This document shows positions 29,446-39,255 of a stretch of DNA of 58,052 nt, one piece after another. Source of the DNA: Clostridium sp. (lineage in GTDB: Bacteria > Bacillota > Clostridia > Clostridiales > Clostridiaceae); contig JARKVD010000010.1 of NCBI GenBank assembly GCA_029851835.1, positions 1-58,052 on the forward strand, read 5' to 3'. The notes under the pieces were generated by a model, which was given only the letters and a program-made list of their open reading frames with translations, searched no databases and was not told the origin of the DNA. How positions within the stretch are numbered: position 1 is the stretch's first letter; every line of letters begins with the position of its first letter. Position numbers and translations under genes: made by a program.

Positions 29446-29453
29446 CTCTCATT

Positions 29454-30458
29454 CTATTCACTTAACTTTTCTTCATATAATTTTATATCTGCTTCATCTT
29501 GCCACTTTTTAAATGTTTCTTGCCATAATGTAGCCTTCTGCTCTTCAATTACAGCAGCCTCTACTTCATCTTTAACTTCATCATAAGCTTGCACTGGATA
29601 CTCTTCCTTGTCTAAACACTTAATTACGTGATATCCAAATTGAGTTTGAATTGGAGCTGGTGTATAAGTACCCTTCTCTAAAGCTTTAGCCGCTAATAAG
29701 AATGTTTTATCAATTTGTGTACTATCATATTCAACCCAATCTAAATCTCCACCTTTATCTTTAGTGGCATCAGTTCCATACTCTGCTGCAAGCTCAGCAA
29801 AATCAGCACCATTATTTAACTTCTCGATAATTTCTTTAGCAGTAGCTTCATCTTCTACAACTATATGAGCTGGTCTAACTCTATTTGGTTTCTCTGTGAA
29901 AGAGTTCTTGTTATCTTCATAGTATTTTTTATAATCTTCTTCTGTTGGTTTTACATCTTTAGTAACTTCATCATAAACCAATTCAGATATAACTGATAAC
30001 TTAACATCTTTAATTAATTCTTCTTCAGTAACTCCTATCATAGTAAGAGTTTCTTGAAACTTTTCTTCTGATTCATAAGCTTCCTTCATTTCTGCTAACT
30101 TTTCATCAGCCTTTGCATTTAATTCTTCATCAGTAGGCATAATGTCTAACTCTTTAGCTTTAGCATCAAATATTCTATCTTGTATAGCAGTATCCAACAC
30201 ACTCATTCTCTGCTGTGCTATGTATTGCATAGCCTCATCATTCTCTTTGAAATTTTCTCCATACTGCTCTTTAACTTTAACAAAAAAACCATTTAAGCTA
30301 TCGTCTATTTCTCCAAGTGTTATTTTCTCACCATACACTTTAGCAACAACCGTTTTTCTTATTCCCTCTTCTGTTTTTTCTACCATGCTGCATCCTACTG
30401 CTGAGAACATCATGGCAGAAGCCATAACCCCTGCTAATACCTTCTTTAATTTTATCAA
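29454..30458 (-). CDS. prsA: Foldase lipoprotein PrsA, parvulin peptidyl-prolyl isomerase
   Basis: 334 residues: lipoprotein signal peptide ending in SAVGC (acylated Cys23), a SurA-N-like chaperone domain (about 35-190), and a parvulin rotamase domain (about 195-290, RPAHIVVEDEATAKEII, GGDLDWV, QFGYHVIKCLDKEEYP). It folds exported proteins on the outer face of the membrane. The start codon is TTG, 6 bases after GGAGGAT. Between mfd and spoVT, a common clostridial position. Confidence 0.93.
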   Translation of the reverse strand: MIKLKKVLAGVMASAMMFSAVGCSMVEKTEEGIRKTVVAKVYGEKITLGEIDDSLNGFFVKVKEQYGENFKENDEAMQYIAQQRMSVLDTAIQDRIFDAKAKELDIMPTDEELNAKADEKLAEMKEAYESEEKFQETLTMIGVTEEELIKDVKLSVISELVYDEVTKDVKPTEEDYKKYYEDNKNSFTEKPNRVRPAHIVVEDEATAKEIIEKLNNGADFAELAAEYGTDATKDKGGDLDWVEYDSTQIDKTFLLAAKALEKGTYTPAPIQTQFGYHVIKCLDKEEYPVQAYDEVKDEVEAAVIEEQKATLWQETFKKWQDEADIKLYEEKLSE

Positions 30459-30543
30459 TTTCTAATCCTCCAATCGGTTTCATTTAGTTAAAATTGCAGT
30501 TTTATTTTACCATAAAAATCCGGTTAAATAAAGAATACTAAAA

Positions 30544-33500
30544 CTATTTACTTAATGTTGATAATTCCTTAATAATATTTATAAGATTATCTAACATCTC
30601 TTTTTTATTCATCTCCTTACTCTTATAAGCTAAAACAGGTACATCTCCCATTTTAAACATTATCTGTTTTCTATAGTTTTCAAGAATATGCTTAACCATC
30701 TCAGAGGTTAAATAACTCTTATCCTTAAAAGTTATTAGAACCTGAATTCCTGTATCCTTAATTTCTAAAACTCCAATTTCTTTTGCTATAGCTTTTAAAT
30801 AAGCTATATTCATCAAGTTATAAACGCTAGCTGGTATATCAGAATATCTATCTTCAATCTCCTCTATAACATCCTGCATATATTCATAGGACTCAATTGA
30901 AGCAATCTTTTTATAAACCTGAATTTTTTGCGTCTCATCACTTATAAAGGCTGTTGGAATATAGGCATCAATTTTAATATCTACTGTAGTATCAATTGGC
31001 TCTTTATCAATTTCCCCCTTAACTACCTTTACAGCCTCTTCCAGCATTCTGCAATACAGGTCATATCCAACAGAAGACATATGCCCACACTGCGCTGCTC
31101 CCATAATGTTTCCAGCACCACGTATTTCTAAATCTCTCATAGCTATTTTCAATCCAGATCCAAGTTCTGTAAAATCCTTTATTGCTTTAAGTCTCTTCTC
31201 TGCAACCTCTGTAAGAATTTTATCCTTTGTATATGTGAAATAAGCATACGCAATTCTATTAGTTCTTCCAACCCTTCCCCTTAACTGATAAAGCTGTGAA
31301 AGTCCCATTTTGTCTGCGTCTGCAATTATCATAGTGTTTGCATTTTGAATATCTATGCCTGTTTCTATAATAGTTGTAGCCAATAATATGTCATATTTTT
31401 TATCAACAAAATCTAAAATGACCTTCTCGAGTTCTCTCTCTGTCATCTGCCCATGACCAATAGCAATACGAGCTTCCGGAACAAGCTTTTGCAGATAAGT
31501 AGACATGTCACTAATCGTTTCAACTCTATTGTAAACAAAAAATACTTGTCCGTCCCTATTCATCTCTCTCATTATTGCATCTCTAATAAGCTGATCATTA
31601 AACTCTACCACGTAAGTTTGTATAGGATATCTCTCTTCAGGAGGAGTTTCTATTATGCTGATATCTCTAACTCCACTTAAAGACATATGTAGAGTTCTTG
31701 GTATAGGTGTTGCGCTCAAGGTTAAAACATCAATATTCTTCTTCATATCCTTTATTTTTTCTTTATGTGCAACTCCAAATCGCTGCTCCTCGTCAATTAT
31801 AAGAAGTCCTAAATCCTTAAATACTACATCCTTTTGAAGAAGCTTATGTGTTCCTACCACTATATCAACATTTCCTTCTTTTAAATCCTTAAGGGTCTTT
31901 TTAACTTGAGTTGCAGTTCTAAACCGGCTTATCATTTCTATTTTAATAGGAAAATCAGAAAATCTCTTTAACATGTTTTTATAATGCTGTTCCGCAAGAA
32001 TTGTTGTAGGAACAAGAATAGCAACTTGTTTACCATCCATAACACACTTAAATGCACCTCTTAGAGCCACCTCTGTTTTTCCATATCCAACGTCACCACA
32101 AAGAAGTCTATCCATAGGCTTATCACTTTCCATGTCCTTTTTAATATCCTCTATTGCCGCCAATTGGTCTGGAGTTTCTTCATAAATAAACTCATCCTCA
32201 AACTGTCTCTGCCATGGAGTATCAGGTAAATACCGGTGCCCTTTTAACGTTGACCTAACGGCATATAGTTTTACTAAATCTTCAGCAATATCTTCAACAG
32301 ACTTTTTAACCTTACTCCTAGCCTTAGCCCATTCATTACCACCTAACTTATTTACCTTAGGAATCTTTCCTTCTCCACCTATATACTTTTGAACTAAATC
32401 CAGCTGCTCTACAGGAACATATAGCGTGTCCCCAGAGTTATACTCAAGAACAAGATAATCCTTTTTGTTTCCCTGCACATCCAACTGATTAATTCCTTTA
32501 TATACACCAACTCCATGATTTACGTGTACAACATAATCTCCCAGCTTTAATTCTGTAAAACTTTTAATCTTGCTTGCGCCCTTTGCTGTAGCTCTTCTTG
32601 TAGCCTTTCTCTTTGATTGTCCAAAGACCTCTGTGTCTGATATAATACAAATCTTTAAATCTGGATATTCAAAGCCCTTAACAGCATTACCAAAGGTTAC
32701 TACTACATCTCCTTGACCAACATTATCAACTATATCTTTATATGTAGCATTAATATTTTTTTCTTTTAACGTATCAATTAATCTTTCTCCACGAGTTCTT
32801 GTTCCCGACAATATTAAGGTTCTAAAGCCTCTCCTTTTCTTGTCTTCAATATCTTCAATAAGCATGTCAAGTTGTCCATGATAGTTATGAATTGTAATTT
32901 GAGAAAAAGCAACTAAACATCTTGGCTTTAATAATGTTGTAGTTGTTGTAATCCCTTGGATAGTTAAAGTTCTACCTGCTTCTAATCTATCTACAATTTC
33001 TTCCTTACTTATAAGCAACTCACCCTGAGTAGGAAGGATATTACCCCTACTTAAAAAGTTCTCATAATTTTCTTCAAACTCAAAATATACACTATCAAAT
33101 TTTCCCATAGATCTATTTACATCATCTACTACAACCAGTGCATTTTTAAAATAATCCAATAGTGATGTCTGCTTTTCATAGAAAAATGGCATATAGCTAT
33201 CGATAGTTTCAAAATTCCAAGTCTCGACTAAACTTTCTATATTATGATTGATAGTTGTCTCAATTCTTTGTAACGCTTCTTTATCCTTAGCTTTTTTAAA
33301 TCTCGCTACAGCTCCTGATAGTTCCTCTTCTATTTTATCCTTCCCTGCTTTAATATGAGCTTCAGTTAAAATTATCTCCTTTGCCGGGAAAATATGTATC
33401 TTATTAACTTTATCTATACTTCGTTGATTTTCTGAGTTAAAGGTCCTTATAGAGTCTACTTCATCATCAAATAATTCCACTCTATATGGATTCCCTCCCA

Positions 33501-34059
33501 TAGGTGGATAAATATCAATTATTCCTCCCCTTACAGAAAATTGTCCAACATTTTCAACAACGCTACACCTTTCGTAACCGCACATTATCAGCTTCTGGCT
33601 TAATTCCTTTAAGTCTAGTACACTCCCTACCTCTATGTCAAAGCTAAATCTTTTAAACAATTCTACAGGAGCGTAAGAAGCCGCCAGCGATTCGATAGAT
33701 GTGACAATGATGTTTTTCTCACCACTTAGAATCTTATCAAAGACTTTCAGTCTTTCCCATCTTAAATCCCCAGATACTGCATCTATATTATAAAAAGTCA
33801 CCTCTCGAGTAGGAAGATAGTAAACATCATTACTATAGAAACTTAAATCTTCGTAGATATTTTTAGCTTCCATGTCACTATGGGTTACCACCAACATACT
33901 TTTCTCTATTTCCTCGAAGACACCATATAGCAGATAACTTTTACCTGACTCTGAAAGGCCATGTATTCCAATAGGATATTTGTCCTCATTCACAGCTCTT
34001 TTTATCTCTTTAAATTCGCTACTAATCTGCAAGGGTGCCATTATGCCTTTTAATCTCAA
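30544..34059 (-). CDS. mfd: Transcription-repair coupling factor
   Basis: Removes stalled RNA polymerase at DNA lesions and recruits UvrA. About 1171 residues: UvrB-like N-terminal module (IHGLSESGKSYLLYG), RNAP-interacting CarD-like domain (LKLGDYVVHVNHGVGVYKG), superfamily 2 helicase (LLCGDVGYGKTEVA, LIIDEEQRFGV, QLRGRVGR) and the C-terminal TRCF domain. The longest frame begins seven codons earlier. I chose a TTG start because GAGGTG lies 5 bases ahead and the resulting MRLKGIMAPL matches clostridial Mfd N-termini. Confidence 0.95.
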   Translation of the reverse strand: MRLKGIMAPLQISSEFKEIKRAVNEDKYPIGIHGLSESGKSYLLYGVFEEIEKSMLVVTHSDMEAKNIYEDLSFYSNDVYYLPTREVTFYNIDAVSGDLRWERLKVFDKILSGEKNIIVTSIESLAASYAPVELFKRFSFDIEVGSVLDLKELSQKLIMCGYERCSVVENVGQFSVRGGIIDIYPPMGGNPYRVELFDDEVDSIRTFNSENQRSIDKVNKIHIFPAKEIILTEAHIKAGKDKIEEELSGAVARFKKAKDKEALQRIETTINHNIESLVETWNFETIDSYMPFFYEKQTSLLDYFKNALVVVDDVNRSMGKFDSVYFEFEENYENFLSRGNILPTQGELLISKEEIVDRLEAGRTLTIQGITTTTTLLKPRCLVAFSQITIHNYHGQLDMLIEDIEDKKRRGFRTLILSGTRTRGERLIDTLKEKNINATYKDIVDNVGQGDVVVTFGNAVKGFEYPDLKICIISDTEVFGQSKRKATRRATAKGASKIKSFTELKLGDYVVHVNHGVGVYKGINQLDVQGNKKDYLVLEYNSGDTLYVPVEQLDLVQKYIGGEGKIPKVNKLGGNEWAKARSKVKKSVEDIAEDLVKLYAVRSTLKGHRYLPDTPWQRQFEDEFIYEETPDQLAAIEDIKKDMESDKPMDRLLCGDVGYGKTEVALRGAFKCVMDGKQVAILVPTTILAEQHYKNMLKRFSDFPIKIEMISRFRTATQVKKTLKDLKEGNVDIVVGTHKLLQKDVVFKDLGLLIIDEEQRFGVAHKEKIKDMKKNIDVLTLSATPIPRTLHMSLSGVRDISIIETPPEERYPIQTYVVEFNDQLIRDAIMREMNRDGQVFFVYNRVETISDMSTYLQKLVPEARIAIGHGQMTERELEKVILDFVDKKYDILLATTIIETGIDIQNANTMIIADADKMGLSQLYQLRGRVGRTNRIAYAYFTYTKDKILTEVAEKRLKAIKDFTELGSGLKIAMRDLEIRGAGNIMGAAQCGHMSSVGYDLYCRMLEEAVKVVKGEIDKEPIDTTVDIKIDAYIPTAFISDETQKIQVYKKIASIESYEYMQDVIEEIEDRYSDIPASVYNLMNIAYLKAIAKEIGVLEIKDTGIQVLITFKDKSYLTSEMVKHILENYRKQIMFKMGDVPVLAYKSKEMNKKEMLDNLINIIKELSTLSK

Positions 34060-34086
34060 ATTATCACCTCTTAAAAACAATCTTTA

Positions 34087-34656
34087 CTACTTCTCAGCTT
34101 TAAAAGAATTAAACTTATTCATTGCTTCATTAGAACCTTGTGAAATCATTACCTTAACTGCATCTACTGCTGCTTCAAAGGTTTTTTCAAGCAATGCACT
34201 TTCCTCTGCTGTAAACCTTCCTAAAACATAATCAACTAAGTCACAAGTTGGCTCTCCTACTCCAACTTTAATTCTTGGGAAAACATCGCTGCCTAAGTGT
34301 GCAATAATGTTTTTTATCCCATTATGACCGCCAGCACTTCCTTTAGTTTTTATTCTTAATCTTCCTACCTCTAAGCTTATATCATCATAGATAACAATTA
34401 TATTTTCGTTAGGTATTTTATAAAAATCAATAACACTTCTAACACTTTCTCCACTTAAGTTCATATAAGTCTGAGGCTTTAAAAATATTACCTTTTCTCC
34501 TGCAATATTACTTTCTCCGTAGATTCCTTTAAATTTTGTCCTATTTATATTAAAGTTATACTTTTTCTCACATAAATCAATTATATCAAAGCCTACATTA
34601 TGTCTTGTTTTATCATATTTATCCCCTGGATTTCCAAGGCCAACAACTAAATACAT
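34087..34656 (-). CDS. pth: Peptidyl-tRNA hydrolase
   Basis: Releases tRNA from prematurely dissociated peptidyl-tRNA. 189 residues starting [14 protein letters not shown], with [11 protein letters not shown] (catalytic His), [13 protein letters not shown] and the GGHNGIKNI loop. The start is four codons inside the longest frame, supported by GGAGGG. Immediately upstream of mfd (27 bases), the same pair as spoVC-mfd in Bacillus. Confidence 0.96.
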   Translation of the reverse strand: MYLVVGLGNPGDKYDKTRHNVGFDIIDLCEKKYNFNINRTKFKGIYGESNIAGEKVIFLKPQTYMNLSGESVRSVIDFYKIPNENIIVIYDDISLEVGRLRIKTKGSAGGHNGIKNIIAHLGSDVFPRIKVGVGEPTCDLVDYVLGRFTAEESALLEKTFEAAVDAVKVMISQGSNEAMNKFNSFKAEK

Positions 34657-34727
34657 AGTACCCTCCAAAATTATTTTATTAAATATTTTAAACCATATCC
34701 ACTGCTTATTATACTAGACTTTAATAA

Positions 34728-34758
34728 AAAAACAAAAGCAGCATTTCATAAATGCTGC
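34728..34758 (-). terminator. Terminator after the HtrA-like gene
   Basis: GCAGCATT/AATGCTGC stem (34738-34745 with 34751-34758) followed on the minus strand by TTTTGTTTTTTTATT. It overlaps the last codons of the HtrA-like gene's 3' side and insulates pth. Confidence 0.88.
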
Positions 34759-34760
34759 CC

Positions 34761-35906
34761 TTATTTTTTTACTTCCGGTATTTTTATATTAAAATTAGTA
34801 TAACTCCCTTTTTTATAAACCGTAAAATCAACTTCAGACCCTGATTCTAAGGTACCTAAAATATCATTGATATCCCTAACACTACTAACAGATTTATTAT
34901 TAACTTCTGTAATTATATCTGTAGGTCTGATTCCAGCTTCATAAGCTAATCCATTCTTAATAACTTCTTTAGTGTAAACTCCCTCAATACCATTTTCCTG
35001 ATGAGATACTGCAGCCTCCCCGTAGATACCCATATAAGTAATCATGGAGTCTTGTTTATCTAATATATTTTCTGTAATTTGGCTCAAGTCTTCCACAGAA
35101 ATATAAAAACTATTTTTTAAGTAATCATTATGATATACCATAGTAGTATTATTTATGCCTATTAATTCACCAGACATATTACACAAAGCTGCACTTGTAT
35201 TGATATATTTAGGTGTCACCGTTGTTTTAATCATTCTAAGCAGCTCTGCCACCTTACTTTGAGAATTTCTAAACATTATACTTTCCTTAGTGCTTAAAAC
35301 CGTACCAACTTCAATGCTTCCATTATAAGATTTACCTAAAGGATTCCCTACGCTAATAACCTTATCTCCAGCCTTTAAACTTATCGGACTTTCAGCCACT
35401 GGCATTGGAATCAAATCACCGTTTTCCACCTTTAACATAGCAATATCATAAGCGGCGTCAAACCCTACAAGTTCAGCATCATATACTACATCATTATAGC
35501 TTTTAACCTTAATCCTTGAAGCATTAATAAGGTTATTATAGCTTGAGATTATATACCCTCTGCTATCTAATACAATCCCTACCCCAACATTCACTTCTTT
35601 AGTGTAGTTTTGATTACTAATTACGTTAATAATTGAAACCACAGACTTAACAGTCTTAGCTGCTACTTCCTGAAGCTTATCAGAGCTATCTTTTGTTATT
35701 ACACCATCACCGGTTTCATCATGATTAAAATAATAATTTCCATCATCACTACTCCCCATGATTATAGCCGTAAATGCTCCACCTAAAGAGACCATAAATA
35801 AGCAAACTATAGTAAATACAACAAAAGTTCCTCTTCGCCTTTTTTTTATCTGATTGAATGTTATATTTGCTCTTGATTCCTTACGGTTATCATTAAAATT
35901 GCTCAT
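34761..35906 (-). CDS. HtrA-like membrane protein with PDZ domain, probable pseudo-protease
   Basis: 381 residues: basic cytoplasmic N-terminus, membrane segment (about 27-50), trypsin-like domain (80-280) and a C-terminal PDZ domain (about 290-375, EAGIRPTDIITEVNNKSV). Aligned to HtrA, the catalytic His position reads Asn (YIISSYNN, N124). The Asp is present (YDIAMLKV, D154), and the GNSGG site is CNMSGE, keeping a Ser (S245) but not the surrounding glycines. Without the histidine, proteolysis is unlikely, so binding or sensing through the PDZ domain is more plausible. It follows the two-component genes by 38 bases and is probably co-transcribed with them. Confidence 0.8.
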   Translation of the reverse strand: MSNFNDNRKESRANITFNQIKKRRRGTFVVFTIVCLFMVSLGGAFTAIIMGSSDDGNYYFNHDETGDGVITKDSSDKLQEVAAKTVKSVVSIINVISNQNYTKEVNVGVGIVLDSRGYIISSYNNLINASRIKVKSYNDVVYDAELVGFDAAYDIAMLKVENGDLIPMPVAESPISLKAGDKVISVGNPLGKSYNGSIEVGTVLSTKESIMFRNSQSKVAELLRMIKTTVTPKYINTSAALCNMSGELIGINNTTMVYHNDYLKNSFYISVEDLSQITENILDKQDSMITYMGIYGEAAVSHQENGIEGVYTKEVIKNGLAYEAGIRPTDIITEVNNKSVSSVRDINDILGTLESGSEVDFTVYKKGSYTNFNIKIPEVKK

Positions 35907-35944
35907 AATAGCCTCCTTTCTACTTACTCATTATTAAAAATTGG

Positions 35945-37366
35945 CTATATCTTTTTAGTAATTGGTAAAGTAAAGGTGAACTTAACACCATTATCTATGT
36001 TTTTAACCCATATCTCTTCATCATGAAGATTTATAATCTTCTTAACGATAGAAAGTCCTAACCCAGTGCTTACCTTCTGAGTCCTCGACTTATCGCCCTT
36101 ATAGAATCTATCCCAAATATGCTTAACATCTTCATCTCCAATTGCAGGGCCTTCATTAAATATTGATATACAAGCTTTCTTTCCTTTACCTTCAGAAGAA
36201 ATTTTAATTGCTCCATTTTCATTACCATACTTAATTGCATTATCAAGTAGGTTAGTGATTACTTGAATTATCTTGTCTTCATCACAAGAAACAATTAGCT
36301 CACTACCCTCAAAATATACTTCTACATTTAAATTTTTTATTTTTATTCTGCCTTCATTTCTCAAGATACACAAACGAATAATTTCATTTATATCTACTGC
36401 AGTTCTCTCTAATTTATAGGTGCCAGATTCAACTGCCGATAAATCTAATAAATCATTTATAAGTCTCGCTAAACGTTGAATTTCCTCATAAGCAATGTTT
36501 AAGTAATATTTATGCTTTTCAGGCGGTATTACTCCGTCCAAGATACCTCCAATAAATCCTTTTATAGATGTCATAGGAGATCTTAACTCATGAGACACAT
36601 TAGAAATGAACTCCTTTCTGTTTTGCTCTACCTGCTGAAGAGAATCTGCCATAACATTAAATGCATTTGCAAACTCCTCCATCTCGTCATCCGAATGGAT
36701 TTCAACCCTCTTCTCTACATCTCCACTAGCTATCTTTCTAGCTACAGAACTCATTTCAGACAATGGATTTACTATCATCCTTTGAGAGAAGTAATATATT
36801 ACTATACAAGATGCTATAACTGCTAAAACCGCTGATAACCAAATTATTTGATACACATTGGATAATGAGCTGTCAAGATTATCTGTGGAAATACTTATAA
36901 GAGCAGCCCCCTTAATATTACCATCCACATCTTTCAAAGGTTCACCCATTACATAAACCTTTTTATCCAGGTATACCCCATAATCATTTATAGCTTCAAC
37001 ACATACATCATTTTTTAAATTTTCAAGCTTTCCATGATAAATCTGCTTTCCAATTAACTGATTGTATTTCATTGAAGTTGTTGAATTAACATATCCTTCA
37101 CTATCTAAAACTAAAATATCATCGCCGATATATGAAGCTATAAATCTTATTTTTTCACCTAGTTCATCATGGGTCATTCCACCCTCTAAGTAGGATATTA
37201 CAACACTTTCAATAACATCTATTTGATTAGTTAAACTTTCTTTTCTTGATTCTATGAAATAATCTTGAAACCAGAAAGAAAGAAATGCGGCTAAAATAGT
37301 AAAACTTACCGTTATTATGATGGTATAGGTTACAACCATCTTAGAAAACAAGCTGTTTTTAACCAT
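35945..37366 (-). CDS. Sensor histidine kinase
   Basis: 473 residues: membrane segments at about 8-29 and 171-193 enclosing an extracytoplasmic sensor domain, HAMP (about 195-247), HisKA with the phospho-acceptor in ISNVSHELRSPMTSIKG, and HATPase (NLLDNAIKYGNENGAI, TGLGLSIVKKII). Its ATG overlaps the stop of the response regulator (TAATG), so translation is coupled. The neighbouring HtrA-like gene recalls envelope-stress systems such as CssRS, but the signal is unknown. Confidence 0.92.
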   Translation of the reverse strand: MVKNSLFSKMVVTYTIIITVSFTILAAFLSFWFQDYFIESRKESLTNQIDVIESVVISYLEGGMTHDELGEKIRFIASYIGDDILVLDSEGYVNSTTSMKYNQLIGKQIYHGKLENLKNDVCVEAINDYGVYLDKKVYVMGEPLKDVDGNIKGAALISISTDNLDSSLSNVYQIIWLSAVLAVIASCIVIYYFSQRMIVNPLSEMSSVARKIASGDVEKRVEIHSDDEMEEFANAFNVMADSLQQVEQNRKEFISNVSHELRSPMTSIKGFIGGILDGVIPPEKHKYYLNIAYEEIQRLARLINDLLDLSAVESGTYKLERTAVDINEIIRLCILRNEGRIKIKNLNVEVYFEGSELIVSCDEDKIIQVITNLLDNAIKYGNENGAIKISSEGKGKKACISIFNEGPAIGDEDVKHIWDRFYKGDKSRTQKVSTGLGLSIVKKIINLHDEEIWVKNIDNGVKFTFTLPITKKI

Positions 37367-38052
37367 TATTTCACCTCGAATTTATATCCAACACCCCAAA
37401 CAGTTTCTAACTGCCAAGTGTCTCCTCCTGCTACCTTTTCTCTTAATCTCTTAACGTGTACGTCAACTGTTCTTGAGTCACCTGGATAATCATAGCCCCA
37501 AACTTCACAAAGTAACTGCTCTCTAGTAAATACTCTGTTCTTATTGCTTGCTAAGAAATGTAGTAATTCAAACTCCTTAGGCGGCATCTTTATTTCTTGA
37601 CCCTTATAAGTCACATTATAAGAGTTAATATCTATTACAAGATTATCAAAAGAAAGTGTTTCTTTATTATCTCCTTCTGAAGTATATCTTCTTAAGACAG
37701 CTTTTACTCTTGCCATAAGCTCCTTAGGCTCAAAAGGTTTCACAATATAATCGTCTGCACCTAACTCTAAACCTAAAACCTTATCAAAGGTTTCACCTTT
37801 AGCAGTTATCATTATAACTGGAGTCTCGCTATCTCTTCTTATCCATTTTAAAACATCTATACCATCTAAATATGGGAGCATAACATCTAATAAAACTAAA
37901 TCTGGCTTATAGTTAGAAAAGGCCTCCTGCGCTTCTCTTCCATCATTAACTACCCTAACATGATACCCTGAATTTTCTAAGTACATTTTTATTACTTCAC
38001 ATATATTCTTATCGTCATCAACAACTAATACTTTTCCTAAATTTCCTTCCAT
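37366..38052 (-). CDS. OmpR/PhoB-family response regulator
   Basis: 228 residues: receiver domain (acidic pocket DDD at 12-14, phospho-acceptor D56 in LVLLDVMLP, K in VKPF) and a C-terminal winged-helix trans-activation domain (about 130-226, RVFTREQLLCEVWGYDYPGDSRTVDVHV). Cognate of the overlapping kinase. It lies between prs and pth, where Bacillus has ctc. Confidence 0.94.
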   Translation of the reverse strand: MEGNLGKVLVVDDDKNICEVIKMYLENSGYHVRVVNDGREAQEAFSNYKPDLVLLDVMLPYLDGIDVLKWIRRDSETPVIMITAKGETFDKVLGLELGADDYIVKPFEPKELMARVKAVLRRYTSEGDNKETLSFDNLVIDINSYNVTYKGQEIKMPPKEFELLHFLASNKNRVFTREQLLCEVWGYDYPGDSRTVDVHVKRLREKVAGGDTWQLETVWGVGYKFEVK

Positions 38053-38227
38053 AAATATCCCTCCTGATAATCAGCTTAATGCTTAATTTATTATCTCACT
38101 TGTATTATATAACAATCCATAAAAATCTAATTGAATTAATTTTAAAATTAATATTTTTAACAAAATATTTATAATATTTTAGTCACATAAAACTTCTCAT
38201 TATTTTTTTCAATTCTAGCTTGAAAAA

Positions 38228-38260
38228 ATATAAAAATAGAGGGAAGAAATCTCCCCTCTA
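38228..38260 (-). terminator. Terminator of glmU-prs
   Basis: TAGAGGG/CCCTCTA stem (38237-38243 with 38254-38260, extendable inwards) followed on the minus strand by TTTTTATATTTTTTC. Confidence 0.87.
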
Positions 38261-38278
38261 ATTACTTAACTTAAAATA

Positions 38279-39235
38279 TTAATCAAAAAGCTTACTTACA
38301 GAAACTTCTTCGTATATTCTCTTTATAGCTTCCGCAAATAATGGTGCTATAGATAAAACTTTTATCTTATCTAACATCTTCTCTTCTGGTAAGTGAATGC
38401 TGTCTAGCATAACTAATTCTTTTATTGGTGATGCTTCTAATCTTTCTATAGCTGGGCCTGAAAGAACTGCGTGTGAGCAGCAAGCATAAACTTCAGTAGC
38501 TCCCATTTTAACTAATGCAGCAGCACCATTACAAATTGTTCCTGCTGTATCTATCATATCATCGATTAAAATAACTCTCTTACCTTTTACATCTCCGATA
38601 ATATTCATTATCTCAGCTACGTTTGCTCTTGGTCTTCTCTTATCAATTATAGCTATTGGAGCATTTAATCTATCAGCAAATTTTCTTGCTCTTGTTACAC
38701 TTCCTAAGTCTGGAGAAACTACTACAACATCCTCACAATCTTTAAATCCATTATCGATAAAATAATCTGCAAGTATTGGTGCACCTATTAAATTATCAAC
38801 TGGTATATTGAAGTAACCTTGTATTTGAGCAGCATGTAAGTCCATTGTTAAAACTCTATCTGCTCCAGCTGCTGTAATAAGATCCGCAACTAATTTAGCT
38901 GTGATTGGATCTCTAGCCTTAGCTTTTCTGTCTTGTCTTGCATATCCATAATAAGGAATAACCGCAGTTATTCTTCCTGCTGAAGCTCTCTTAAATGCAT
39001 CTATCATTATTAAAAGCTCCATAAGGTTATTGTTAACTGGCGCGCTTGTTGGTTGAATAACGAATACGTCTAATCCTCTAACTGTCTCTGCGATATTAAC
39101 AGCTATTTCTCCATCGCTAAAAGTAGTTACATCACTTTTACCTACTTCAAGCCCTAAGCGATGTGCTATCTCCTCTGCTAGCTCAGGATATGAGTTACCT
39201 GCAAAAATCTTGATATTTCTTCCATGGCTTATCAT
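38279..39235 (-). CDS. prs: Ribose-phosphate pyrophosphokinase
   Basis: Makes PRPP from ribose-5-phosphate and ATP for nucleotide, His and Trp synthesis. The 318-residue class I enzyme has the flexible loop [19 protein letters not shown], and the PRPP-binding motif is [19 protein letters not shown] precedes the start. 20 bases downstream of glmU, the same glmU-prs pair as in Bacillus. Confidence 0.97.
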   Translation of the reverse strand: MISHGRNIKIFAGNSYPELAEEIAHRLGLEVGKSDVTTFSDGEIAVNIAETVRGLDVFVIQPTSAPVNNNLMELLIMIDAFKRASAGRITAVIPYYGYARQDRKAKARDPITAKLVADLITAAGADRVLTMDLHAAQIQGYFNIPVDNLIGAPILADYFIDNGFKDCEDVVVVSPDLGSVTRARKFADRLNAPIAIIDKRRPRANVAEIMNIIGDVKGKRVILIDDMIDTAGTICNGAAALVKMGATEVYACCSHAVLSGPAIERLEASPIKELVMLDSIHLPEEKMLDKIKVLSIAPLFAEAIKRIYEEVSVSKLFD

Positions 39236-39255
39236 TGTGTAGTCCTCCTAAAACT

